DNA of 35,206 nt from a virus (IMGVR_UViG_3300010158_000187:1-35206), one strand, 5' to 3'; counted from the first letter of the stretch, positions 19,852-26,932 are shown. Notes: generated from the sequence alone by a model not told the origin. Numbers and translations: made by a program.

Positions 19852-19879
19852 TTGACATCTTTCATAAGTGTGTTATACT
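19852..19879 (+). promoter_or_regulatory. Sigma70-like promoter for the gp55-gp47-gp46 operon
   Basis: TTGACA (19852-19857), a 16-base spacer, then TATACT (19874-19879). The -35 is a perfect consensus match and the -10 is 5 of 6 (TATAAT). It lies 19 bases before the gp55-like ATG with AAAAGGA as ribosome binding site. A host-polymerase promoter fits a gene that must be made before late transcription can start. Confidence 0.72.
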
Positions 19880-19898
19880 AAATTAAAAGGAAACCTTA

Positions 19899-20813
19899 AT
19901 GACTATCGGATTATTGCCAAGAAAAACAAAATATTTAAATAATCGAGATTTACTAGCAGAAATACACAGAAGCAAATGCTCATATTCCAGTTTTGAAAAA
20001 CCAGAATATCACCAATACGATATTATCCTAACCAGCCTAGATAAAGTTAACATACGTACTGTTGCCGACGCCAAACGAACCCAGGCCAAACGTCTAGGAC
20101 TACACGCATTCGCAGCAGCAAGAATGTCCGGAGATAAGAAAATCAAACTGTCAGAATGCACAGCAGATTATAAAACTATCGCAAAAACGGATATAATCAT
20201 CCGGATAATGACATTTGATCACATACCGTTAGCACCGGGTCGTAAGAAAACCACTAAAACCACAGCAGACAGTCATGATAAGGTAAACTTTCCTCCTTAT
20301 CAACATTGGAAGTTTGACGATCAAGATGAATTGGTATGTATTGGTAAAAGCCATTGGAAAGGATCTGTATCCTCTGGTAAATTCAGTAAGGATCACGGAC
20401 GTATTACCGAGAATCTCGGTAAGATGTTTATTAAATTGTCCGAGCGTTATGCCCAGCGTAGCAATTGGAGAGGATATACCTATGTGGACGAAATGAAAGG
20501 TCAGGCCATCCTACAACTAAGTCAAATTGGACTACAGTTTGATGAAAGTAAATCAGAGAATCCCTTTGCTTACTATACTGCTGCCGTAACCAATTCATTC
20601 ACAAGAATTTTAAATTTAGAAAAGAAGAGTCAAAACATACGTGATGATCTGTTAGAAGAAGCGGGTCTTACTCCTAGTCTTACCAGACAAAATAGTCAAG
20701 AGTATGCTAGCGAAATTGCTAGACAGGCCGAACTATACAAAAATATGCGTATGCCCAAGAGTGAAGAAATATCCGAAGAAGAAGAAATAGAAGACGGTAA
20801 TATTGAAGATTGA
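19899..20813 (+). CDS. 55: Late-transcription sigma factor gp55-like with N-terminal extension
   Basis: 304 residues; T4 gp55 is 185. The C-terminal half (from about residue 165: RITENLGKMFIKLSERYAQR, YTYVDEMKGQAILQLSQIGL, ENPFAYYTAAVTNSFTRILN) matches the gp55 sigma region 2-like core, including the NPFAY(Y/F) segment. gp55 binds host core polymerase and recognises the TATAAATA element. The N-terminal ~155 residues contain a separate-looking block (KPEYHQYDIILTSLDKVNIR, basic segment AKRTQAKRLGLHAF, then PLAPGRKKTTKTTADSHDK) that T4 gp55 lacks. The end is very acidic (EEISEEEEIEDGN), which may correspond to the clamp-binding tail region. First gene of a five- or six-gene plus-strand operon. 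Confidence 0.88.
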   Translation: MTIGLLPRKTKYLNNRDLLAEIHRSKCSYSSFEKPEYHQYDIILTSLDKVNIRTVADAKRTQAKRLGLHAFAAARMSGDKKIKLSECTADYKTIAKTDIIIRIMTFDHIPLAPGRKKTTKTTADSHDKVNFPPYQHWKFDDQDELVCIGKSHWKGSVSSGKFSKDHGRITENLGKMFIKLSERYAQRSNWRGYTYVDEMKGQAILQLSQIGLQFDESKSENPFAYYTAAVTNSFTRILNLEKKSQNIRDDLLEEAGLTPSLTRQNSQEYASEIARQAELYKNMRMPKSEEISEEEEIEDGNIED

Positions 20814-20857
20814 CCTACTATCTAGCATCTGCTACACTCGTTGTAGGAGAATAATTA

Positions 20858-21871
20858 ATGCCATTGTTTAAGAAGGTAGCGTGTTTCACCGATATTCACT
20901 TCGGTCTAAAATCTAATAGTATAACGCATTTAAGAGATTGTGAAGAATTCGTAGACTGGTTTATTCAAGAAGCCAAGACCGCAGGGTGTGAAACTGCGAT
21001 CTTCTTGGGTGACTGGAGTCATAATCGTAACAGTCTAAACTTATTCACACTAGACAGCAGTTTACGCTGCCTTGAAAAACTAGGCGCGGCATTTGAACAG
21101 TTTTTTTGGTTTCCGGGCAACCACGATCTGTTCTACAAAGACAAGCGTGACATTCATTCGAGTGCTTTTGGTCGGCACATTCCAGGCGTCACTGTTGTAG
21201 ACAGTATATGGACCCGGGATGATGTCACACTTGTACCTTGGCTAATAGGCGATGAGTGGAAGTCTATGAAAGACATTAAGAGCAAATATGTATTTGGTCA
21301 CTTCGAATTACCCAAGTTCTTTATGAACGCTATGGTACAAATGCCCGATCACGGTGAACTTAGAGCAGAGGATTTTAACGGTCCAGACTATATATTCAGT
21401 GGACACTTCCATAAACGACAAGAAAACAACAAGGTGATCTACATCGGTAATGCGTTTCCCCACAATTACAGTGATTCGTGGGACGATGCTAGAGGTATGA
21501 TGACATTAGAATGGGGTGGCGATCCTGAATTTATCGACTGGCCCAACTGTCCCAAGTATCGTACCATTAAATTAAGTGATCTTATTGATCGCAAAGACGA
21601 TGTAATGAAAAGCAAAATGCATTTCAGAGTCAATCTTGATATTGATATCAGCTTTGAGGAAGCAAACTTTATCAAAGAAACATTTATTGCCGAGCATGAC
21701 ATACGAGAAATCAGTCTAGTACAGGATAAAAACAATCTAGAGGGGTCAGTGGATGAAAACACCGATGCTAGATTTGAAAGTGTTGATCAGATTGTTACGG
21801 AACAGCTGGTTAATATTGATTCAGGAAACTTTGATGTCGCTACCTTGTTAGAAATTTATAACAATCTATGA
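20858..21871 (+). CDS. 47: Recombination endonuclease subunit gp47 (Mre11-like)
   Basis: 337 residues, the usual length. Calcineurin-like phosphoesterase motifs are intact: TDIHFG (D12, H14), FLGDWSHNR (D52), FPGNHD (N88, H89), FGHFELP and SGHFHKRQ. With gp46 it forms the SbcCD/Mre11-Rad50 type complex that processes DNA ends for recombination-dependent replication and helps degrade host DNA. A good AGGAG ribosome binding site lies before the ATG. Its stop overlaps the gp46 start (ATGA), the usual coupling. Confidence 0.97.
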   Translation: MPLFKKVACFTDIHFGLKSNSITHLRDCEEFVDWFIQEAKTAGCETAIFLGDWSHNRNSLNLFTLDSSLRCLEKLGAAFEQFFWFPGNHDLFYKDKRDIHSSAFGRHIPGVTVVDSIWTRDDVTLVPWLIGDEWKSMKDIKSKYVFGHFELPKFFMNAMVQMPDHGELRAEDFNGPDYIFSGHFHKRQENNKVIYIGNAFPHNYSDSWDDARGMMTLEWGGDPEFIDWPNCPKYRTIKLSDLIDRKDDVMKSKMHFRVNLDIDISFEEANFIKETFIAEHDIREISLVQDKNNLEGSVDENTDARFESVDQIVTEQLVNIDSGNFDVATLLEIYNNL

Positions 21872-23649
21872 CCTTTCTAATTAAAAATTTAACTGTACGA
21901 AACTTTATGAGTGTGGGTAACCAGACTCAAGCAGTGGACTTTAAGAAACAGGCACTGACATTGGTGCTAGGATCTAACCTCGACCTGGGTGGAGATGACA
22001 CTGGATCGCGTAACGGCACGGGTAAAACTACCATTATCAATGCGTTGAGTTACGCTTTGTATGGGCAGGCTCTCACAAACATACGCAAAGAAAACTTGAT
22101 CAACAAGATCAATGGCAAAGCCATGTTGGTTACTGTAGAATTTGAAAAAAGTGGTGTTAATTACCGTATTGAAAGGGGACGTAAGCCCAATGTACTCAAG
22201 CTATTTGTCAATGATAACCAGTTAAAAACTGAAGAATCCGAAGACGATAGCCAAGGAGACAGCAGAGAAACACAGAAGGCCATTGAGCAAATGCTAGAGA
22301 TGAGCCATACCATGTTCAAGCATCTGGTTGCGTTAAACACCTATACAGAGCCATTTTTGTCAATGAAGGCTGCTGATCAACGAGAAGTTATTGAACAACT
22401 TCTGGGTATCACTCAGCTGAGCGAAAAAGCAGAAGTACTCAAGTCGCAGATCAAAGAAACCAAAGATTCTATACAGGTAGAAGAATTCAGGATCGGCGGC
22501 GTTAAGATTGCCAACGAAAATGTACAGAAAAGTATTGATAGTCTTGAGATAAAGAGTAGTGCGTGGGAAACAAAGAAGACCACAGATATAGAAAATATTG
22601 GTCGTGCCATGATGCGGCTTGAAACTGTTGATATTGAAGCAGAATTACGAGCACATCAGCAACTTAAGATATGGCTTGAGCACAATACCCGAGTTCAAAA
22701 CTTACAAAAGCAACGAGCAACTTTAGATTCCGCACTAGGACATGCTGAAAGAAGTGTTAAGAAGTATGAGAAGGAACTGGCAAGTCTTGCAAATAAAACA
22801 TGTCATGCTTGCGAACAGGAACTTCACGATCATAAGCATGAAGAAATGTCTGCGCTGGCTCAGGCACAGCTAGACGAAGCTTTGAAATATTTTGATAAAA
22901 TATCTCAAGACTTACAAAAGATCTTGGATGAGATTGGCAACGGGGATACACCACACAAACCGTTGACGTTTTATGACACCGAAGCAGAGGCATTAGGACA
23001 CAAGAACAACTTGGATGGACTTGAACGCAATCTAACCTCTAGGATTGACGAATTAAATCCTTACCAAGAACAGGTACAGGAACTGAAAAAGACAGCCATA
23101 CAAGAAGTTAATTGGGATACTATTAATTCTTTGACCAAACTCAAAGATCATCAAGAGTTCTTGCACAAACTATTAACCAACAAAGATAGTTTCATCCGTA
23201 AAAAGATAATTGATCAGAATTTAAATTATCTCAACAAGCGGCTGACCTACTATATTGACAAACTTGGATTACCTCACCAGGTTGTATTCCAAAACGACCT
23301 TACTGTTGAGATCACACAGCTGGGACAAGACCTAGATTTTGATAATCTAAGTCGAGGTGAACGCAACAGATTGATACTGAGTATGAGTTTTGCTTTCCGA
23401 GATGTTTGGGAAGGATTGTATCAGCATATCAATTTATTGTTTATTGACGAACTGGTCGATGCCGGAATGGATGCTGCGGGTGTGGAAAGTGCCCTGGCGG
23501 TTCTAAAGAAGATGGCCAGAGAACGCAATAAGAATATATACTTGATATCACACAAGGACGAGCTAGTGGGCAGGGTAAACAATGTGCTTCGAGTAATCAA
23601 AGAAAATGGTTTTACCTCCTACAGCAACGATGTAGACTATGTCGACTGA
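21868..23649 (+). CDS. 46: Recombination endonuclease subunit gp46 (Rad50/SbcC-like ATPase)
   Basis: 593 residues, near T4 gp46 (560). Walker A GSRNGTGKTT (46-55), ABC signature LSRGERNR (494-501), Walker B LLFIDEL (523-529), followed by a D-loop-like DAGMDAAG. The central coiled coil carries a zinc hook CHAC at 312-315. Partner of gp47; the two are adjacent and overlap by 4 bases. The gene end overlaps the next start by 11 bases. Confidence 0.97.
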   Translation: MTFLIKNLTVRNFMSVGNQTQAVDFKKQALTLVLGSNLDLGGDDTGSRNGTGKTTIINALSYALYGQALTNIRKENLINKINGKAMLVTVEFEKSGVNYRIERGRKPNVLKLFVNDNQLKTEESEDDSQGDSRETQKAIEQMLEMSHTMFKHLVALNTYTEPFLSMKAADQREVIEQLLGITQLSEKAEVLKSQIKETKDSIQVEEFRIGGVKIANENVQKSIDSLEIKSSAWETKKTTDIENIGRAMMRLETVDIEAELRAHQQLKIWLEHNTRVQNLQKQRATLDSALGHAERSVKKYEKELASLANKTCHACEQELHDHKHEEMSALAQAQLDEALKYFDKISQDLQKILDEIGNGDTPHKPLTFYDTEAEALGHKNNLDGLERNLTSRIDELNPYQEQVQELKKTAIQEVNWDTINSLTKLKDHQEFLHKLLTNKDSFIRKKIIDQNLNYLNKRLTYYIDKLGLPHQVVFQNDLTVEITQLGQDLDFDNLSRGERNRLILSMSFAFRDVWEGLYQHINLLFIDELVDAGMDAAGVESALAVLKKMARERNKNIYLISHKDELVGRVNNVLRVIKENGFTSYSNDVDYVD

Positions 23650-24016
23650 AAAATACGATAGATATAAAGAATTATATTCAAAATATATAGATCATGCTGT
23701 GATAGTGCATAACTATCATTACGCATTCCTTAGGACTCTAGGTAAAGAATCCGGAGTGAACGTTAGGCGGTCTCTTACCAGTATGCTGGTACTGGAAAAA
23801 GAGTTACGTAGATTAAGTCTTGAAGTTTTTAAAGAGCATCAAGCTAATCTGAAAGAAGGAAAACGCCGTAAGAGAGAAGAACTCATTAAAATTAAAAAAG
23901 CAGGCCCGGGTCGAGGTAGACCCAGGACTAAAGAAGTTAAAATCAAACGAAGCCGTATAGGCAGACCAAGAAAGGACGAGGTACTTAAAAATGACAACAT
24001 CAACACAACAAATTAA
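23639..24016 (+). CDS. Small basic AT-hook protein, function unknown
   Basis: 125 residues. The N-terminal half (YDRYKELYSKYIDHAVIVHN, then LVLEKELRRLSLEVFKEHQA) is probably helical. The C-terminal third is strongly basic with two AT-hook cores, GRGRPR and GRPRK, flanked by Lys/Arg, implying minor-groove binding to AT-rich DNA. It overlaps gp46 at its start and the H1-like gene at its end (26 bases), so it is translated as part of the recombination operon. A role in DNA packaging, recombination or transcription is plausible; no specific function can be assigned. Confidence 0.85.
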   Translation: MSTEKYDRYKELYSKYIDHAVIVHNYHYAFLRTLGKESGVNVRRSLTSMLVLEKELRRLSLEVFKEHQANLKEGKRRKREELIKIKKAGPGRGRPRTKEVKIKRSRIGRPRKDEVLKNDNINTTN

Positions 24017-24188
24017 AGATCAAATGGATGACTTCTTAAAAGAGGATGCGAAATTTGAAGCAGGCAATGCTGCTGCTGGAACTCGCGCTCGCAAGGCATT
24101 AGGTGAGTTAGCCAAGGCTGTCAAGGCCCGACGTAATGAAATCACTGCTGAGAAGAATGCTCGCAAGGAAGCCAAGACAGCAAAGTAA
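23991..24188 (+). CDS. Hc1 / histone H1-like small DNA-binding protein
   Basis: 65 residues, Lys/Ala/Arg-rich and helical: DQMDDFLKEDAKFEAGNAAA, then GTRARKALGELAKAVKARRN. The N-A-A-A-G-T-R-A-R-K-A-L block followed by a basic helix is the form of the bacterial histone H1-like (Hc1) family. It starts inside the previous gene in another frame; ATGACAACATCAAC is the only ATG that gives a plausible N-terminus. Likely a DNA-compacting or nucleoid-associated factor. Family call is from memory of the motif. Confidence 0.75.
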   Translation: MTTSTQQIKDQMDDFLKEDAKFEAGNAAAGTRARKALGELAKAVKARRNEITAEKNARKEAKTAK

Positions 24189-24191
24189 TCA

Positions 24192-24620
24192 ATGACTTGG
24201 TACCATAAAGGTTCTATAGTTACAGAACTGCCTGAAGATTGTGTGGGGTTTGTTTATCTCATCTCATGCAACATTTCTGGCAGACTCTACGTTGGTAAAA
24301 AATTAGCAAAATTTAGTCGAACCGCCTACAAGACTGTAAAGTTGAAGAACGGCACAAAAAAGAAAAAGAAAATTAGAAGCAAAATAGATAGTGACTGGCA
24401 GGAATATTACGGGTCCAGTGCGGAACTTACCGCAGACATAGAAAAATTAGGCAAAGAAAATTTCACAAGAGAGATATTACACTACTGTCGTAGTAAAGCA
24501 GAAACATCATACATTGAGGCCCGTGAACAATTCGACCGCAAAGTATTGGAATCAAACGAATATTATAACGGACAGATCTCAGTCCGTGTCCATGGCTCCC
24601 ACATAATTAAAAAACCCTAG
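24192..24620 (+). CDS. GIY-YIG family nuclease (putative)
   Basis: 142 residues, starting 3 bases after the H1-like stop. GFVYLIS (19-25) and RLYVGKK (31-37) are the two strands of the GIY-YIG core with the usual spacing. A later YIEAREQFDRKVL segment could give the metal-binding Glu. A Lys-rich insert (KLKNGTKKKKKIRSKI) interrupts the core between about residues 50 and 66. No DNA-recognition domain follows, so it resembles the small T4-like Seg/hypothetical nuclease group rather than a full homing enzyme. It is immediately followed by the structured non-coding region. Confidence 0.78.
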   Translation: MTWYHKGSIVTELPEDCVGFVYLISCNISGRLYVGKKLAKFSRTAYKTVKLKNGTKKKKKIRSKIDSDWQEYYGSSAELTADIEKLGKENFTREILHYCRSKAETSYIEAREQFDRKVLESNEYYNGQISVRVHGSHIIKKP

Positions 24621-24962
24621 GCTCAGTTAATCGGTAAAAGCTCGCGCAGGCTAATTTCATGCGCCCGGAAACCTGGATTTTGGATCACAGGGAGGGAAAT
24701 CTCTTGCCGATAAGAGTGCTCAACTACTACCCGAAAGGATGAAGATCGCTACCAAGACCTGCGATTTAGTTGTTTGAAGATGAATGTATAGGCAAAAAGA
24801 AGGGAGAAAAACCCTGGGTTTACAATATGATAGCGTATATTTGTAAACTGCCGTTGTATGAAGACGGAGCTCGTGGTACCGGACAACCGCCACTGTAATG
24901 CTCCAACGCTGTGTGACTGTTCGAACTCGGATAATGTCTTTTTTCGCCCTTGAGCGGGCGAA
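24621..24962 (+). ncRNA. Candidate structured RNA, unassigned family
   Basis: About 340 GC-enriched bases (around half G+C in the first 100, against roughly 38 percent in the genes by eye) with dense complementary arms. ATCGGTAAAAG (24630-24640) pairs with CTCTTGCCGAT (24701-24711) and encloses hairpins GCGCA/TGCGC (24644-24648/24660-24664) and CCTG/CAGG. CAACTA/TAGTTG (24721-24726/24767-24772) encloses ATCGC/GCGAT (24745-24749/24761-24765) and a GAAA-tetraloop mini-hairpin. Further stems are AGGG/CCCT, GTTTACAA/TTGTAAAC (24818-24825/24841-24848), GGAGC/GCTCC (24866-24870/24900-24904) enclosing GTGG...CGG-ACAA-CCG-CCAC, and TTCGCCC/GGGCGAA (24943-24949/24956-24962). The beginning GGCTCAGTTAATCGGTAAAAGC looks like a tRNA D-arm, but no tRNA follows. 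I do not recognise the family. Strand is inferred from neighbours and the GAAA loop. Confidence 0.6.
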
Positions 24963-25063
24963 GTGTGACCAAGGAATCTGGATAATATTAATTCGTCTCA
25001 TAGACGAAGTAAAATGCTCTGAGTGCGAACGAAAGAGCAAATGAGCGTTAGCTCATTATATAA
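24963..25063 (+). other. Three-hairpin spacer upstream of a late promoter
   Basis: Three consecutive hairpins: TTCGTCT/AGACGAA (24992-24998/25002-25008), TGCTCT/AGAGCA (25015-25020/25034-25039) and the perfect AATGAGC-GTTA-GCTCATT (25040-25057). The last is terminator-like in shape but is followed by an AT-alternating tract rather than a T run. They may be the 3' part of the structured RNA or act as a processing or termination zone insulating the recombination operon from the next gene. Confidence 0.5.
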
Positions 25064-25071
25064 TATAAATA
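25064..25071 (+). promoter_or_regulatory. Late promoter TATAAATA
   Basis: Exact match to the T4 late consensus, 24 bases before the ATG of the next gene, with AAGGAAA as ribosome binding site in the leader. Best late promoter on the plus strand in this window. Confidence 0.75.
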
Positions 25072-25095
25072 AAAGATGATAAGGAAATTACTCTC

Positions 25096-25791
25096 ATGCG
25101 TATAAATGAATTACTCAGTGAAGAACAACTTGACGAAATAAGTCTCGGAAAAAGAATTGCTGCAAAAGCAGCACGATTTGCTCAAGGAGCCGGCGATGTT
25201 ATTGGCGGTACACTTGGAGGAATTGCCGGGGCATGGAACAGAGGAGAGAAGGCTTATCAAAGAGGAAAATCTGTAGTTGATCCTTCAGGCAATCCAGGAT
25301 CAGCAGGCGGAACAACCACTACTACTGCTACCGGTACTACAACAACAGGTGGAACAAACGCAGCAGTGCCGGCCGCTGCCGCAGCACCTGCAGGAACAAC
25401 AGATCCAACTGCTGCCGCAGCACCGGCTGCTGGAACAAATCCTGCTCCTGAAGCGCCGGCAGGAACAAATACAGGTGGTACCAGTTATGATACACAGGCA
25501 GGAAAACCTCAAAGTGCTCCAGGTAATAGACAAAAAGGTGATATAGTTAGATCTGGGCAAAATACATTCCAATACACAGGCGAACCTGGAAAAGAATGGT
25601 TTGTTGCCAGCGGTCCACTACAAGAACCAAATCCTCAAGCAGATAGATATAACAACATTCAAGCTGTTGGTGGTAAGAAATTTATCAGCGCAGACAATGC
25701 CAAACGCAATCTACAAGTTTCAGAGCGTAAGAAGCTGAAAAAGAAAATTGTTGCCGAATTCCACAGCAACTTCCTAGGCATGATAATTTAA
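25096..25791 (+). CDS. Candidate internal head / virion protein with capsid-targeting-like N-terminus
   Basis: 231 residues; I do not recognise a named family. The N-terminus MRINELLSEEQLDEI resembles a T4 capsid-targeting peptide: a short amphipathic helix ending in the gp21 cleavage form (L/I)-x-E (LSE or LDE). Residues 15-60 are basic and helical with a Gly/Ala-rich hydrophobic stretch (AGDVIGGTLGGIAGAW). Residues about 65-135 are a low-complexity Ala/Thr/Pro/Gly linker. The C-terminal part has a compact aromatic segment (TFQYTGEPGKEWFVASGP) and ends in a basic helix (SERKKLKKKIVAEFHSNF). It has its own late promoter, fitting a structural protein. Its stop overlaps the stop of the convergent gene. 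Confidence 0.82.
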   Translation: MRINELLSEEQLDEISLGKRIAAKAARFAQGAGDVIGGTLGGIAGAWNRGEKAYQRGKSVVDPSGNPGSAGGTTTTTATGTTTTGGTNAAVPAAAAAPAGTTDPTAAAAPAAGTNPAPEAPAGTNTGGTSYDTQAGKPQSAPGNRQKGDIVRSGQNTFQYTGEPGKEWFVASGPLQEPNPQADRYNNIQAVGGKKFISADNAKRNLQVSERKKLKKKIVAEFHSNFLGMII

Positions 25792-26006
25792 AAGAACGGA
25801 ACTCCGCTGTCTTTGGTTATCTCAAGATTCTTTTCAATAATCTTTGATATTATTTCTCTTTCTTCGTAGCTGAGCATTAGACTTTCAGTGTAGCTGATGC
25901 TACCGCGCATGTACCAACAGATTCTAAATAATTCGTCTTTTAAGGCTTTTGATTCTAGTTCGTAGTCTTTAACAGCCTGTTCAATTCCTGCTATATCAAG
26001 AATCAA
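25788..26006 (-). CDS. Second frame of the tail assembly chaperone (GT-like extension)
   Basis: 72 codons from a TTG (IAGIEQAVKDYELESKALKD ... CWYMRGSISYTESLMLSYEE ... NLEITKDSGVPFF). It has no ATG and no clear ribosome binding site. It is in the -1 frame relative to the upstream gp26/gp51-like gene, and that frame is open back through the T TTT TTC heptamer. I therefore read it as the C-terminal extension of a frameshifted fusion of about 360 residues (...STFF-RLRLLILDIAGIEQ...). The small protein itself is of a type found next to gp26-like genes in aquatic T4-like phages, from memory. An independent TTG-started product remains possible. Confidence 0.72.
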   Translation of the reverse strand: MILDIAGIEQAVKDYELESKALKDELFRICWYMRGSISYTESLMLSYEEREIISKIIEKNLEITKDSGVPFF

Positions 26007-26011
26007 AAGCC

Positions 26012-26869
26012 TTAGACGAAAAAAGTTGATGGATCAAAAGTAATAGGAACTTCTACAGTTTCACCTTTTACACCTTTTTCCTTCATTTCGTCTGTTACTG
26101 CTACTATCATGGGTTTGACAGCATTGGCATCTCTTAACATTTCTAGATGTTTCTGAATACTGTTAAAAATATCTTTGTCAATGTTTTCCACAAACTCTTT
26201 GATAAACTTAGGATCATCTGTGCTACCGTGGATGCTGTCAACCCTGCTGATACTGTCGCTGATGGTGCTTAATGTAGCATCACTTAAAGTTTTAAAACTT
26301 TCTTGGAACATTTTAACTTTATCATCATCGGTGATTTCTTTGTTGTTGACCATCTGCATAAGTTTCTGTGTTTCAAAAGTCTTGATGGCTGCTGAACTGA
26401 TCTGACGATAGGTAAGTGGTCGAACAAATACCGTTAATTCTTCATTTACTGGTACTGTGTCAGTCCAGGTAATCTGATTCATTAAACTATCCATGACCAT
26501 ACGTAGATCAACTTGATATTCTAATTCTAGATCTTCACCAAATTTAATTGGAGTTGTCATTAATTCTCCGTAGGTGGCCAAGCGAATGGCGATTAAAATC
26601 ATGTCAAGGTCAATGTTTGGAGTATTCCACGCATTTTTGATGTTGGGTACGCAGTGCTGTATAACGTCTACTACTGCTTGTCCATTCATGAGTGCGTCGG
26701 GTACTTTTAACATCAATTCATCTTTGGCTGTCATTGAATATACTGGATACTCTCCAGATTCTGAAATTTCCAAACTATCTTGCGGCCAAAATGATCCATT
26801 ACTAGGTAATCTAATATAGATTTTTGGTTGGCGCATGTACATGGACAGCGGATTTGCAGTTGAACTCAT
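26012..26869 (-). CDS. gp26/gp51-family baseplate hub assembly protein (tail assembly chaperone-like)
   Basis: 285 residues. YIRLPSNGSFWP, EYPVYSMTAKDELMLKVPDA and LMNGQAVVDVIQHCVPNIKN are hallmarks of the T4 gp26/gp51 (T4_baseplate) family; the middle has VFVRPLTYRQISSAAIKTFE. These proteins help assemble the hub and are the likely counterpart of lambda gpG-type tail assembly chaperones. It has a GGAGA ribosome binding site and an exact TATAAATA promoter upstream. A slippery T TTT TTC lies five codons from its end, leading into the downstream -1 frame. It is head-to-head with the tape-measure gene. Confidence 0.88.
   Translation of the reverse strand: MSSTANPLSMYMRQPKIYIRLPSNGSFWPQDSLEISESGEYPVYSMTAKDELMLKVPDALMNGQAVVDVIQHCVPNIKNAWNTPNIDLDMILIAIRLATYGELMTTPIKFGEDLELEYQVDLRMVMDSLMNQITWTDTVPVNEELTVFVRPLTYRQISSAAIKTFETQKLMQMVNNKEITDDDKVKMFQESFKTLSDATLSTISDSISRVDSIHGSTDDPKFIKEFVENIDKDIFNSIQKHLEMLRDANAVKPMIVAVTDEMKEKGVKGETVEVPITFDPSTFFV
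26018..26024 (-). promoter_or_regulatory. Programmed -1 frameshift slippery heptamer T TTT TTC
   Basis: In the zero frame of the chaperone gene the codons are ACT TTT TTC GTC TAA, so T TTT TTC fits X XXY YYZ exactly. Slippage gives CGT CTA AGG CTT TTG ATT, entering the 72-codon frame with no stop. The zero-frame stop follows after one codon. No strong downstream pseudoknot is obvious to me. Confidence 0.75.
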
Positions 26870-26883
26870 AGTATTTGTCTCCG

Positions 26884-26891
26884 AATAAATA
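26884..26891 (+). promoter_or_regulatory. Candidate late promoter AATAAATA for the tape-measure gene
   Basis: NATAAATA match on the plus strand in the 87-base divergent region, 65 bases before the tape-measure ATG. A second AT-rich box TTATAAAG follows at 26894. Confidence 0.4.
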
Positions 26892-26924
26892 ACTTATAAA
26901 GATAACAGGGCATCTTATTCAATG

Positions 26925-26932
26925 TATTTATA
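26925..26932 (-). promoter_or_regulatory. Late promoter TATAAATA for the chaperone gene
   Basis: Exact match to the T4 late consensus on the minus strand (GTATATAAATACATTG), 55 bases upstream of the gp26/gp51-like ATG. Confidence 0.7.

Noticed and set aside
24621-24960. Group I intron or RNase P RNA
   Set aside because: The conserved core words of these families were not found, and the flanking genes are complete on both sides, so no interrupted gene is visible.
24943-24962. Intrinsic terminator at the TTCGCCC/GGGCGAA hairpin
   Set aside because: The T run (24938-24944) precedes the hairpin on the plus strand, and on the minus strand the hairpin is followed by As; neither orientation makes a normal terminator.
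24720-25040. A 106-codon minus-strand frame inside the non-coding region
   Set aside because: Composition is unlike the phage genes, it has no ribosome binding site, and the DNA is better explained by paired RNA arms.
25300-25572. A Cys-rich 90-codon antisense frame (many CC and CS pairs)
   Set aside because: It is the reverse complement of the GCA/GCT/ACA-rich Ala/Thr linker of the virion protein; the cysteines are a by-product of codon use.
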